Source: Hydractinia symbiolongicarpus
Lineage: Eukaryota > Cnidaria > Hydrozoa > Anthoathecata > Hydractiniidae
DNA: 64,000 bases
Assembly: GCF_029227915.1 (NCBI RefSeq)
Contig: NC_079883.1
Span: 1,922,001 to 1,986,000 of the forward strand
Direction of reading: 5' to 3'
In this document: positions 36,205 through 48,670 of the stretch, piece by piece
Position numbering within the stretch: the first letter of the stretch is position 1
Layout of the letters: each line of letters begins with the position of its first letter
Translations under genes and position numbers: made by a program
The notes under the pieces: generated by a model
What the model was told of the DNA's origin: nothing
Seen by the model: the letters and a program-made list of their open reading frames with translations, nothing else
The model's database searches: none

Positions 36205-37149
36205 CTTCTTCTTCTTCATAATTTATTTAGCGTCGGAGAAATAACTATGTGCATACGGCTTCCTGATATAAAAAAATAAATAAATACATATTTATAAATA
36301 TACAGGAAACTAATCAAATCCGACAAAAATTTGTTTACATTTTTATGAAAAATGTATAAAAATTATGAAAAATTATTTAAATAGACCGAGTGACTGAAAT
36401 CATACTCCTTTAGTTTCGTTTTAAATTTTTAAGGCTGTTACAACTTTTCAAAACGGAAGGTAAAATATTCCAAATTTTAGGCCCCAATGAGAAAAGACAT
36501 TTTTCCCCAAAATTTTTAGTATTAAAGTTCAATGTTTTAAGATTATTTACATATTGACTTCGTACTGGTCTGTTTGTTTCGCTGCGTTGAAAGATGTCTA
36601 ACATAAATGGCGGATTTAAATTATTAAGAGATTTAAAAATCTCTATACATAGATTTCTTATTCGCATAATTTTCATGTAGTTACTTTTGTTCTTGCTAGA
36701 AATGTACTTTTCTTTTCTCTCTGAATATCCGCTATCTACAAATTTTAGGGCTCGCTTATGGAGTTTTTCGACCCTAGAAAGTGATTTTGAAGATGGGAAA
36801 TTCCAAATAAGTGGACAGTAGTTAAAGTTTGAATACACAAAACGTTCTGCTAAGACACTCTTAGCTTTAAAAGGAAGTATGCTTTTAAATATATACAAAG
36901 CATTTAGTTGCGCAGATGCTTTCTTGCAAACCTCATTTAAGTGCTGATCAAATCTAAGGTTATTGTCAATTTTAACTCCTAACAGTTTGACTGTGTCTTG
37001 CGAATATATGTTTTTATCTCCGATTCTTATCAGTTTACTACTTGTGTTTTCTATCCTATCTTTGCTGATGATAATGCATTGAAAATTGTCAGGGTTAGCA
37101 ATCATTTTATTTTCATGCAGCCATGCTAATACCTGCTCAGACTCACCTT
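36205..37149 (-). mobile_element. 5'-truncated non-LTR retrotransposon fragment, copy 2
   Basis: A 945-bp copy of the element at 34121-35064 in the same satellite position, with about ten differences by eye (near 1%). The minus-strand 3' end has AATAAA (complement at 36222-36227) and a cleaner GAA repeat tail. CATGTT flanks both edges (36199-36204 and 37150-37155). It is related to, but a different family from, the element at 18166-19580: shared blocks such as KASAQLNAL and FNYC.LIW, with many changes elsewhere and a different 3' tail. Confidence 0.9.
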
Positions 37150-37150
37150 C
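36410..37150 (-). pseudogene. Reverse transcriptase C-terminal fragment, copy 2
   Basis: 231 codons are open from the Met at 37105, and 15 more coding-like codons (ending ..AWLHENK) lie upstream to the truncation point. That Met matches the internal MIANP of the larger element, so it is not a real start. Visible blocks: MIANPDNF (1-8), KLLGVKIDN (40-48), KASAQLNAL (62-70), FNYCPLIW (94-101), SLGPKIWNILP (206-216). Motifs A, B and C lie upstream and are lost, so no polymerase activity is possible. The frame stops at LKNLKRN. Another frame just beyond reads EYDFSHSVYF, which hints at an old frameshift near the C-terminus shared by both copies. Confidence 0.9.
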
Positions 37151-37188
37151 ATGTTGGTATCAATCTTCACAATCATGTTGGTATCAAT
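37150..37188. repeat. 24-bp tandem duplication at the 5' flank of element copy 2
   Basis: Same CATGTTGGTATCAAT pair as at 35065-35103, carried along in the duplicated 2.08-kb unit. This shows that the small duplication is older than the unit duplication. Confidence 0.7.
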
Positions 37189-37790
37189 TGGTGACGCAAC
37201 CGTTGTAACTCAAATGGAATGATACCGTTAGAAAGTCAATGAAATGTAGTTTTAGAAACTGTCTCAAATTCTTCAGTGCGCGCTAATGGCTAGGATTATT
37301 CCCGCCGTAAAAAATGGCTTACTGAAATCAGTTTGTAAGTAAAGACATAACACAGCGGGCAGTGTAACTACGGAGTTCCAACAGTCACGCCAAAGTAAGA
37401 CGAATGATAATGCTTGGAGTCCAATTGTCTCCTTAATCACATTTATAAGGTCAAACTCCAAAATCAGTTCAATGTGATCCCACGGTCATTCACTTCATTG
37501 TTAAAAGCGATGCAACCTAGTAATATCGGGAGAATATCGCTAAGCACGTGTTGGTACAATTATGTGACGCTCCCGTTGTAAGTCAAACGGACTGATACCG
37601 TTAGAAAGTCAATGAAATGTAGTTTTTGAAACTGTCTCTATTTCTTCAGCGTGCGCTAACGGCTAGGATTAGTCCCACAGAAAGAATGACTCATTGATCA
37701 AAGCTTGTAAATAAAGAGCTAGCACAGGGTCCAGTGTAACTGTGAAGTTCCGGCAATCATGCCAAAGTAAGAAGAATGTTAATTCTTGGA

Positions 37791-40700
37791 GCTCAATTTT
37801 CTCACTTATCACATTTATAAGGTCAGAGTGCAAGATCTGCTCAATTAGTTCTCACGGTCAATCGTTTCATTGTAAAAAGCGATGCAACCTAGTATTATCG
37901 GGAGAATATCGCTAAATCTATGTTGTTACGAAAATGTGACGCAACCGTTGTAACTCAAACGGGCTGATACCGTTAGAAAGTCAATAAAATGAAGTTTTGG
38001 AAACTGTCTCTATTTCTTCAGCGGGAGCCAATGGCTAGGATTAGTCCCGCAGTAAAATATGACTTATTGATATAAACTTGTAAATAAAGACATAACACAG
38101 CGCGCAGTGTAACTACTGATTTCCAGAAATCATGCCAAAGTAAGAAGAATGAAGGTTCTCGGAGTCCAATTTTCTCATTTATCACATTTATAAGGTCAAA
38201 GTGCAAAATCAGCTCAATTAGGTCTCACGGCCAATCTTTTCATTGTTAAAAGTGATGCAACCTAGTATTATCGGGAGAATATCGCTGAATACGTGTTCGT
38301 ACGAATATGTGACGCAACTGTTGTAACTCAATCGCACTGATACCGTTAGAAAGTCAGTGAATTGCGGTTTTGGAAACTGTCCCTATTTCTTAAGCGGGAG
38401 CCAAAGGCTAGGATTAGTCCCGCGGTAAAAAATGCCTTATTGATAAAAATTTGTAAAAAAAGACATAACACAGCGCGCAGTGTAACTACTGAGTTCCAGA
38501 AATCATGCCAAAGTAAGAAGACTGAAAATTCTTGGAGTTCAATTTTCTCATTTATCACATTTATAAGGTCAAAGTGCAAAATCAGCTCAATTAGGCCTCA
38601 CGGCCAATCTTTTCATTGTTAAAAGTGATGCAACCTAGTATTATCGGGAGAATATCGCTGAATACATGTTGGTACGAATATGTGACGCAACCGTTGTAAC
38701 TCAATCGCACTGATGCCGTTAGAAAGTCAATGAAATGTAGTTTTAGAAACTGTCTCTAATTCTTCAGTGAGTGCTAATGGCTAGGATTAGTCCCGCAGTA
38801 AAAAATGGTTTATTGATATAAGTTTGTAAGTAAAGACATAACACAGCGTCCAGTATAACTGCAGAGTTCCAGCATTCATGCCAAAGTAAGAAGAATGTTA
38901 ATTCTTAGAGTCCAATTGTCTCATTTACAACATTTATAAGGTCAAAGTCCAAAGTCAGTTCAATTAGGTCCCACAGTCAACCGTTTCACTGTTAAAAGCA
39001 ATTCAACCTAGCAATATCGAAAAATTATCGCCAAATCTATGTTGGTACGAACATGTGACGCAACAGTTGTAACTCAATCGCACTGATACCGTTAGAAAGT
39101 CAATGAAATGTAGTTTTAGAAACTGTCTCTAATTTGTCAGTGCGTGCTAATGGCTAGGATTAGTCCCGCAGTAAAAAATGGCTTATTGATATAAGTTTGT
39201 AAGTAAAGACATAACACAGCGTCCAGTCTAACTCCAGAGTTCCAGCATTCATGCCAAAGTAAAAAGACTGTTAATTCTTAGAGTCCAAATGTCTCATTTA
39301 CAACATTTATTAGGTCAAATTCGAAAGTCAGTTCAATTAGGTCCCACGGTCAACCGTTTCACTGTTAAAATCAATTCAACCTAGCAATATCGGAAAATTA
39401 TCGCTAAATCTATGTTGGTACGAATATGTGACGCAACTGTTGTAACTCAATCGCACTGATACCGTTAGAAAGTCAGTGAAATGCAGTTTTGGAAACTGTC
39501 CCTATTTCTTAAGCGGGAGCCAATGGCTAGGATTAGTCCCGCGGTAAAAAATGCCTTATTGATATAAATTTGTAGATAAAGACATAACACAGCGCGCAGT
39601 GTAACTACTGAGTTCCAGAAATCATGCCAAAGTAAGAAGAATGAAAATTCTTGGAGTTCAATTTTCTCATTTATCACATTTATAAGGTCAAAGTGCAAAA
39701 TCAGCTCAATTAGGCCTCACGGCCAATCTTTTCATTGTTAAAAGTGATGCAACCTAGTATTATCGGGAGAATATCGCTGAATACATGTTGGTACGAATAT
39801 GTGACGCAACCGTTGTAACTCAATCGCACTGATGCCGTTAGAAAGTCAATGAAATGTAGTTTTAGAAACTGTCTCTAATTCTTCAGTGCGTGTTAATGGC
39901 TAGGATTAGTCCCGCAGTAAAAAATGGCTTATTGATATAAGTTTGTAACTAAAGACATAACACAGCGTCCAGTATAACTGCAGAGTTCCAGCATTCATGC
40001 CAAAGTAAGAAGACTGTTAATTCTTAGAGTCCAAATGTCTCATTTACAACATTTATTAGGTCAAAGACGAAAGTCAGTTCAATTAGGTCCCACGGTCAAC
40101 CGTTTCACTGTTAAAAGCAATTCAACCTAGCAATATCGGAAAATTATCGCTAAATCTATGTTGGTACGAATATGTGACGCAACTGTTGTAACTCAATCGC
40201 ACTGATACCGTTAGAAAGTCAGTGAAATGCAGTTTTGGAAACTGCCCCTATTTCTTAAGCGAGAGCCAATGGCTAGGATTAGTCCCGCGGTAAAAAATGC
40301 CTTATTGATATAAATGTGTAGATAAAGACATAACACAGCGCGCAGTGTAACTACTGAGTTCCAGAAATCATGCCAAAGTAAGAAGAATGAAAATTCTTGG
40401 AGTTCAATTTTCTCATTTATCACATTTATAAGGTCAAAGTGCAAAATCAGCTCAATTAGGCCTCACGGCCAATCTTTTCATTGTTAAAAGTGATGCAACC
40501 TAGTATTATCGGGAGAATATCGCTGAATACATGTTGGTACGAATATGTGACGCAACCGTTGTAAGTCAATCGCACTGATGCCGTTAGAAAGTCAATGAAA
40601 TGTAGTTTTAGAAACTGTCTCTAATTCTTCAGTGCGTGCTAATGGCTAGGATTAGTCCCGCAGAAAAAAATGGCTTATTGATATAAGTTTGTAAGTAAAG

Positions 40701-43449
40701 ACATAACACAGCGTCCAGTATAACTGCAGAGTTCCAGCATTCATGCCAAAGTAAGAAGAATGTTAATTCTTAGAGTCCAATTGTCTCATTTACAACATTT
40801 ATAAGGTCAAAGTCCAAAGTCAGTTCAACTAGGTCCCACGGTCAACCGTTTCACTGTTTAAAGCAGTTCAACCTAGCAATATCGGAAAATTATCGCTAAA
40901 TCTATGTTGGTACGAATATGTGACGCAATCGTTGTAACTCAATCGCACTGATACCGTTAGAAAGTCAGTAAAATGCAGTTTTGGAAACTGTCCCTATTTC
41001 TTAAGCGGGAGCCAATGGCTAGGATTAGTCCCGCGGTAAAAAATTCCTTATTGATATAAATTTGTAAATAAAGACATATCACAGCGCGCAGTATAACTAC
41101 TGAGTTTCAGAAATCAAGCCAAAGTAAGAAGAATGAAAATTGTTGGAGTTCAATTTTCTCACTTATCACATTTATAAGGTCAAAGTGCAAGATCTGCTCA
41201 ATTAGTTCTCACGGTCAATCGTTTCATTGTTAAAAGCGATGCAACCTAGTATTATCGGGAGAATATCGCTGAATACATGTTGGTACGAATATGTGACGCA
41301 ACCGTTGTAACTCAAACGGACCCATGCCGTTAGAAAATCAATGAAATGTAGTTTTTGGAACTGCCTCTATTACTTCAGCGTCACTAATGGCTACGATTAG
41401 TCCCGCAGTAAGATTGACTCATTGATTTAAATTTTTGAAGAGCTAACACAGCGTCCAGTCTAACTGCAGAGTTTCAGCATTCATGCCAAAGTAAGAAGAA
41501 TGTTAATTCTTGGAGCTCAATTTTCTCACTTATCACATTTATAAGGTCAGAGTGCAAGATCTGCTCAATTAGGTCCCACGGTCAACCGTTTCACTGTTAA
41601 AAGCAATTCAACCTAGCAATATCGGAAAATTATCGCTAAATCTATGTTGGTACGAATATGTGACGCAACTGTTGTAACTCAATCGCACTGATGCCGTTAG
41701 AAAGTCAATGAAATGTAGTTTTAGAAACTTTCTCTAATTCTTCAGTGCGTGCTAATGGCTAGGATTAGTCCCGCAGTAAAAAATGGCTTATTGATATAAG
41801 TTTGTAAGTAAAGACATAACACAGCGTCCAATATAACTGCAGAGTTCCAGCATTCATGCCAAAGTAAGAAGAATGTTAATTCTTAGAGTCCAATTGTCTC
41901 ATTTACAACATTTATATGGTCAAAGTCCAAAGTCAGTTCAATTAGGTCCCACGGTCAACCGTTTCACTGTTAAAAGCAATTCAACCTAGCAATATCGGAA
42001 AATTATCGCTAAATCTATGTTGGTACGAATATGTGACGCAACCGTTGTAACTCAATCGCACTGATACCGTTAGAAAGTCAATGAAATGTAGTTTTAGAAA
42101 CTGTCTCTAATTCTTCAGTGCGTGCGAATGGCTAGGATTAGTCCCGCAGTAAAAAATGGCTTATTGATATAAGTTTGTAAGTAAAGACATAACACAGCGT
42201 CCAGTATAACTGCAGAGTTACAGCATTCATGCCAAAGTAAGAAGAATGTTAATTCTTAGAGTCCAATTGTCTCATTTACAACATTTATAAGGTCAAAGTC
42301 CAAAGTCAGTTCAATTAGGTACCACGGTCAACCGTTTCACTGTTAAAAGCAATTCAACCTAGCAATATCGGAAAATTATCGCTAAATCTATGTTGGTACG
42401 AATATGTGACGCAACCGTTGTAACTCAATCGCACTGATACCGTTAGAAAGTCAGTGAAATGCAGTTTTGGAAACTGTCCCTATTTCTTAAGCGGGAGCCA
42501 ATGGCTAGGATTAGTCCCGCGGTAAAAAATGCCTTATTGATATAAATTTGTAAATAAAGACATAACACAGCGCGCAGTGTAACTACAGTGTTCCAGCATT
42601 CATGCCAAAGTAAGCAGAACGTTAATTCTTAGAGTCCAATTGTCTCATTTACAACATTTATAAGGTCAAAGTCCAAAGTCAGTTCAATTAGGTCTCAATG
42701 TCAACCGTTTCACTGTTAAAAGCAATTCAACCTAGCAATATCGGAGAATTATCGCTAAATCTATGTTGGTACGAATATGTGACGCAACTGTTGTAACTCA
42801 ATCGCACTGATACCGTTAGAAAGTCAGTGAAATGCAGTTTTGGAAACTGTCCCTATTTCTTAAGCGGGAGCCAATGGCTAGGATTAGTCCCGCGGTAAAA
42901 AATGCCTTATTGATATAAATTTGTAAATAAAGACATAACACTGCGTGCAGTGTAACTACTGAGTTCCAGAAGTCATGCCAAAGTAAGAAGAATGAAAATT
43001 CTTGGAGTTCAATTTTCTCACTTATCACATTTATAAGGTCAGAGTGCAAAATCTGCTCAATTAGTTCTCACGGTCAATCGTTTCATTGTTAAAGGCGATG
43101 CAAACTAGTATTATCGGGAGAATATCGCTGAATACATGTTGGTACGAATATGTGACGCAACCGTTGTAACTCAAACGGACTCATGCCGTTAGAAAGTCAA
43201 TGAAATGTAGTTTTTGGAACTACCTCTCTTACTTCAGCGTCACTAATGGCTACCATTAGTCCCGCACTAAGATTGACTCATTGATTTAAATTTTTAAATG
43301 AAGAGCTAACACAGCGTCCAGTCTAACTGCAGAGTTCCAGCATTCATGCCAAAGTAAGAAGAATGTTAATTCTTAGAGTCCAATTGTCTCATTTACAACA
43401 TTTATAAGGTCAAAGTCCAAAGTCAGTTCAATTAGGTCCCAATGTCAAC
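37791..43449 (-). repeat. Block IV sub-block c, mostly class A monomers
   Basis: Anchors and class: 37950 B, 38323 A, 38696 A, 39069 A, 39442 A, 39815 A, 40188 A, 40561 A, 40934 A, 41307 B, 41674 A, 42047 A, 42420 A, 42793 A, 43166 B. Eight class A units in a row (38323-40934) form the longest such run. Within it a two-monomer repeat is visible: 39442/40188 and 39815/40561, 746 bp apart, sharing GGCCTCACGGCC. No gene is present. Confidence 0.9.
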
Positions 43450-46400
43450 CGTTTCACTGTTAAAAGCAATTCAACCTAGCAATATCGGAGAATTATCGCT
43501 AAATCTATGTTGGTACGAATATGTGACGCAACCGTTGTAACTCAATCGCACTGATACCGTTAGAATGTCAATGAAATGTAGTTTTAGAAACTGTTTCTAA
43601 TTCTTCAGTGCGTGCTAATGGCTAGGATTAGTCCCGCAGTAAAAAATGGCTTATTGATATAAGTTTGTAAGTAAAGACATAACACAGCGTCCAGTATAAT
43701 TGCAGAGTTCCAGCATTCATGCCAAAATAAGAAGAATGTTAATTCTTAGAGTCCAATTGTCTCATTTACAACATTTATATGGTCAAAGTCCAAAGTCAGT
43801 TCAATTAGGTCCCACGGTCAACCGTTTCACTGTTAAAAGCAATTCAACCTAGCAATATCGGAAAATTATCGCTAAATCTATGTTGGTACGAATATGTGAC
43901 GCAACCGTTGTAACTCAATCGCACTGATACCGTTAGAAAGTCAGTGAAATGCAGTTGTGGAAACTGTCCCTATTTCTTAAGCGGGAGCCAATGGCTAGGA
44001 TTAGTCCCGCGGTAAAAAATGCCTTATTGATATAAATTTGTAAATAAAGACATAACACAGCGCGCAGTGTAACTACTGAGTTCCAGAAATCATGCCAAAG
44101 TAAGAAGAATGAAAATTCTTGGAGTTCAATTTTCTCACTTATCACATTTATAAGGTCAAAGTGCAAGATCTGCTCAATTAGTTCTCACGGTCAATCGTTT
44201 CATTGTTAAAAGCGATGCAACCTAGTATTATCGGGAGAATATCGCTGAATACATGTTGGTACGAATATGTGACGCAAAAGTTGTAACTCAAACGGACTCA
44301 TGCCGTTAGAAAGTCAATGAAATGTAGTTTTTGGAACTGCCTCTATTACTTCAGCGTCACTAATGGCTACGATTAGTACCGCAGTAAGATTGACTCATTG
44401 ATTTAAATTTTTAAATGAAGAGCTAACACAGCGTCCAGACTAACTGCAGAGTTCCAGCATTCATGCCAAAGTATGAAGAATGTTAATTCTTAGAGTCTAA
44501 TTGTCTCATTTACAACATTTATAAGGTCAAAGTCTAAAGTTAGTTCAATTAGGTCCCACGGTCAACCGTTTCACTGTTAAAAGTAATTCAACCAAGCAAT
44601 ATCGGAAAATTATCGCTAAATCTATGTTGGTACGAATATGTGACGCAACCGTTGTAACTCAATCGCACTGATACCGTTAGAAAGTCAATGAAATGTAGTT
44701 TTAGAAACTGTCTCTAATTATTTAGTGCGTGCTAATGGCTAGGATTAGTCCCGCAGTAAAAAATGGCTTATTGATATAAGTTTGTAAGTAAAGACATAAC
44801 ACAGCGTCCAGTATAACTGCAGAGTTCCAGCATTCATGCCAAAGTAAGAAGAATGTTAATTCTTAGAGTCCAATTGTCTCATTTACAACATTTATAAGGT
44901 CAAAGTCCAAAGTCAGTTCAATTAGGTCCCACGGTCAACCGTTTCACTGTTAAAAGTAATTCAACCTAGCAATATCGGAAAATTATCGCTAAATCTATGT
45001 TGGTACGAATATGTGACGTAACCGTTGTAACTCAATCGCACTGATACCGTTAGAAAGTCAATGAAATGTAGTTTTAGAAACTGTCTCTAATTATTCAGTG
45101 CGTGCTAATGGCTAGGATTAGTCCCGCAGTAAAAAATGGCTTATTGATATAAGTTTGTAAGTAAAGACATAACACAGCGTCCAGTATAACTGCAGAGTTC
45201 CAGCATTCATGCCAAAGTAAGAAGAATGTTAATTCTTAGAGTCCAATTGTCTCATTTACAACATTTATAAGGTCAAAGTCCAAAGTCAGTTCAATTAGGT
45301 CCCACGGTCAACCGTTTTACTGTTAAAAGCAATTCAACCTAGCAATATCGGAAAATTATCGCTAAATCTATGTTGGTACGAATATGTGACGCAACCGTTG
45401 TAACTCAATCGCACTGATACCGTTAGAAAGTCAGTGAAATGCAGTTTTGGAAACAGTCCCCATTTCTTAAGCGGGAGCCAATGGCTAGGATTAGTCCCGC
45501 GGTAAAAAATGCCTTATTGATATAAATTTGTAAATAAAGACATAACACAGCGAACAGTGTAACTACTGAGTTCCAGAAATCATGCCAAAGTTAGAAGAAT
45601 GAAAGTTCTTGGAGTTCAATTTTCTTATTAATCACATTTATAAGGTCAAAGTGCAAGATCTGCTCAATTAGTTCTCACGGTCAATCGTTTCATTGTTAAA
45701 AGCGATGCAACCTAGTATTATCGGGAGAATATCGCTGAATACATGTTGGTACGAATATGTGACGCAACCGTTGTAACTCAAACGGACTCATGCCGTTAGA
45801 AAGTCAATGAAATGTAGTTTTTGGAACTGCCTCTATTACTTCAGCGTCACTAATGGCTACGATTAGTCCCGCAGTAAAATTGACTCATTGATTTAAATTT
45901 TTGAAGAGCTAACACAGCGTCCAGTCTAACTGCAGAGTTCCAGCATTCATGCCAAAGTAAGAAGAATGTTAATTCTTAGAGTCCAATTGTCTCATTTACA
46001 ACATTTATAAGGTCAAAGTCCAAAGTCAGTTCAATTAGGTCCCACGGTCAACCGTTTCACTGTTAAAAGCAATTCAACCTAGCAATATCGGAGAATTATC
46101 GCTAAATCTATGTTGGTACGAATATGTGACGCAACCGTTGTAACTCAATCGCACTGATACCGTTAGAATGTCAATGAAATGTAGTTTTAGAAACTGTCTC
46201 TAATTCTTCAGTGCGTGCTAATGGCTAGGATTAGTCCCGCAGTAAAAAATGGCTTATTGATATAAGTTTGTAAGTAAAGACATAACACAGCGTCCAGTAT
46301 AATTGCAGAGTTCCAGCATTCATGCCAAAATAAGAAGAATGTTAATTCTTAGAGTCCAATTGTCTCATTTACAACATTTATATGGTCAAAGTCCAAAGTC

Positions 46401-48670
46401 AGTTCAATTAGGTCCCACGGTCAACCGTTTCACTGTTAAAAGCAATTCAACCTAGCAATATCGGAAAATTATCGCTAAATCTATGTTGGTACGAATATGT
46501 GACGCAACCGTTGTAACTCAATCGCACTGATACCGTTAGAAAGTCAGTGAAATGCAGTTGTGGAAACTGTCCCTATTTCTTAAGCGGGAGCCAATGGCTA
46601 GGATTAGTCCCGCGGTAAAAAATGCCTTATTGATATAAATTTGTAAATAAAGACATAACACAGCGCGCAGTGTAACTACTGAGTTCCAGAAATCATGCCA
46701 AAGTAAGAAGAATGAAAATTCTTGGAGTTCAATTTTCTCACTTATCACATTTATAAGGTCAAAATGCAAGATCTGCTCAATTAGTTCTCACGGTCAATCG
46801 TTTCATTGTTAAAAGCGATGCAACCTAGTATTATCGGGAGAATATCGCTGAATACATGTTGGTACGAATATGTGACGCAAAAGTTGTAACTCAAACGGAC
46901 TCATGCCGTTAGAAAGTCAATGAAATGTAGTTTTTGGAACTGCCTCTATTACTTCAGCGTCACTAATGGCTACGATTAGTACCGCAGTAAGATTGACTCA
47001 TTGATTTAAATTTTTAAATGAAGAGCTAACACAGCGTCCAGACTAACTGCAGAGTTCCAGCATTCATGCCAAAGTATGAAGAATGTTAATTCTTAGAGTC
47101 TAATTGTCTCATTTACAACATTTATAAGGTCAAAGTCTAAAGTTAGTTCAATTAGGTCCCACGGTCAACCGTTTCACTGTTAAAAGTAATTCAACCAAGC
47201 AATATCGGAAAACTATCGCTAAATCTATGTTGGTACGAATATGTGACGCAACCGTTGTAACTCAATCGCACTGATACCGTTAGAAAGTCAATGAAATGTA
47301 GTTTTAGAAACTGTCTCTAATTATTTAGTGCGTGCTAATGGCTAGGATTAGTCCCGCAGTAAAAAATGGCTTATTGATATAAGTTTGTAAGTAAAGACAT
47401 AACACAGCGTCCAGTATAACTGCAGAGTTACAGCATTCATGCCAAAGTAAGAAGAATGTTAATTCTTAGAGTCCAATTGTCTCATTTACAACATTTATAA
47501 GTTCAAAGTCCAAAGTCAGTTCAATTAGGTCCCACGGTCAACCGTTTCACTGTTAAAAGTAATTCAACCTAGCAATATCGGAAAATTATCGCTAAATCTA
47601 TGTTGGTACGAATATGTGACGTAACCGTTGTAACTCAATCGCACTGATACCGTTAGAAAGTCAATGAAATGTAGTTTTAGAAACTGTCTCTAATTATTCA
47701 GTGCGTGCTAATGGCTAGGATTAGTCCCGCAGTAAAAAATGGCTTATTGATATAAGTTTGTAAGTAAAGACATAACACAGCGTCCAGTATAACTGCAGAG
47801 TTCCAGCATTCATGCCAAAGTAAGAAGAATGTTAATTCTTAGAGTCCAATTGTCTCATTTACAACATTTATAAGGTCAAAGTCCAAAGTCAGTTCAATTA
47901 GGTCCCACGGTCAACCGTTTTACTGTTAAAAGCAATTCAACCTAGCAATATCGGAAAATTATCGCTAAATCTATGTTGGTACGAATATGTGACGCAACCG
48001 TTGTAACTCAATCGCACTGATACCGTTAGAAAGTCAGTGAAATGCAGTTTTGGAAACAGTCCCCATTTCTTAAGCGGGAGCCAATGGCTAGGATTAGTCC
48101 CGCGGTAAAAAATGCCTTATTGATATAAATTTGTAAATAAAGACATAACACAGCGAACAGTGTAACTACTGAGTTCCAGAAATCATGCCAAAGTTAGAAG
48201 AATGAAAGTTCTTGGAGTTCAATTTTCTTATTAATCACATTTATAAGGTCAAAGGGCAAGATCTGCTCAATTAGTTCTCACGGTCAATCGTTTCATTGTT
48301 AAAAGCGATGCAACCTAGTATTATCGGGAGAATATCGCTGAATACATGTTGGTACGAATATGTGACGCAACCGTTGTAACTCAAACGGACTCATGCCGTT
48401 AGAAAGTCAATGAAATGTAGTTTTTGGAACTGCCTCTATTACTTCAGCGTCACTAATGGCTACGATTATTCCCGCAGTAAAATTGACTCATTGATTTAAA
48501 TTTTTGAAGAGCTAACACAGCGTCCAGTCTAACTGCAGAGTTCCAGCATTCATGCCAAAGTAAGAAGAATGTTAATTCTTAGAGTCCAATTGTCTCATTT
48601 ACAACATTTATAAGGTCAAAGTCCAAAGTCAGTTCAATTAGGTCCCACGGTCAACCGTTTCACTGTTAAA
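43450..48670 (-). repeat. Tandem seven-monomer duplication (2,603 bp)
   Basis: Anchors pair exactly 2,603 bp apart: 43537/46140 A, 43910/46513 A, 44283/46886 B, 44654/47257 A, 45027/47630 A, 45400/48003 A, 45773/48376 B. Private variants in both copies include GACGCAAAAGTTGTAAC, GTTAGAATGTCAATG, GTGACGTAACCG, GTCCCCATTTC and AGCGAACAGTG. The class barcode of the unit is AABAAAB. Confidence 0.92.

Larger units (their letters stand above)
33778..37790 (-). repeat. 2,084-bp satellite-plus-retrotransposon unit, two copies
   Basis: Unit 1 is 33778-35861. Unit 2 runs from 35862 to about 37790, where the match is lost. Each contains about three monomers (anchors 33778/35862, 35120/37205, 35493/37578, all class B or close variants) and the same retrotransposon fragment at the same site with the same flanks. 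Offset is 2,084 bp before and 2,085 bp after a one-base deletion in unit 1. The element therefore inserted once and was multiplied as a passenger of satellite amplification. Confidence 0.93.

Noticed and set aside
38362-38622. 86-codon plus-strand frame
   Set aside because: Antisense to a satellite monomer and unique to this copy by chance.
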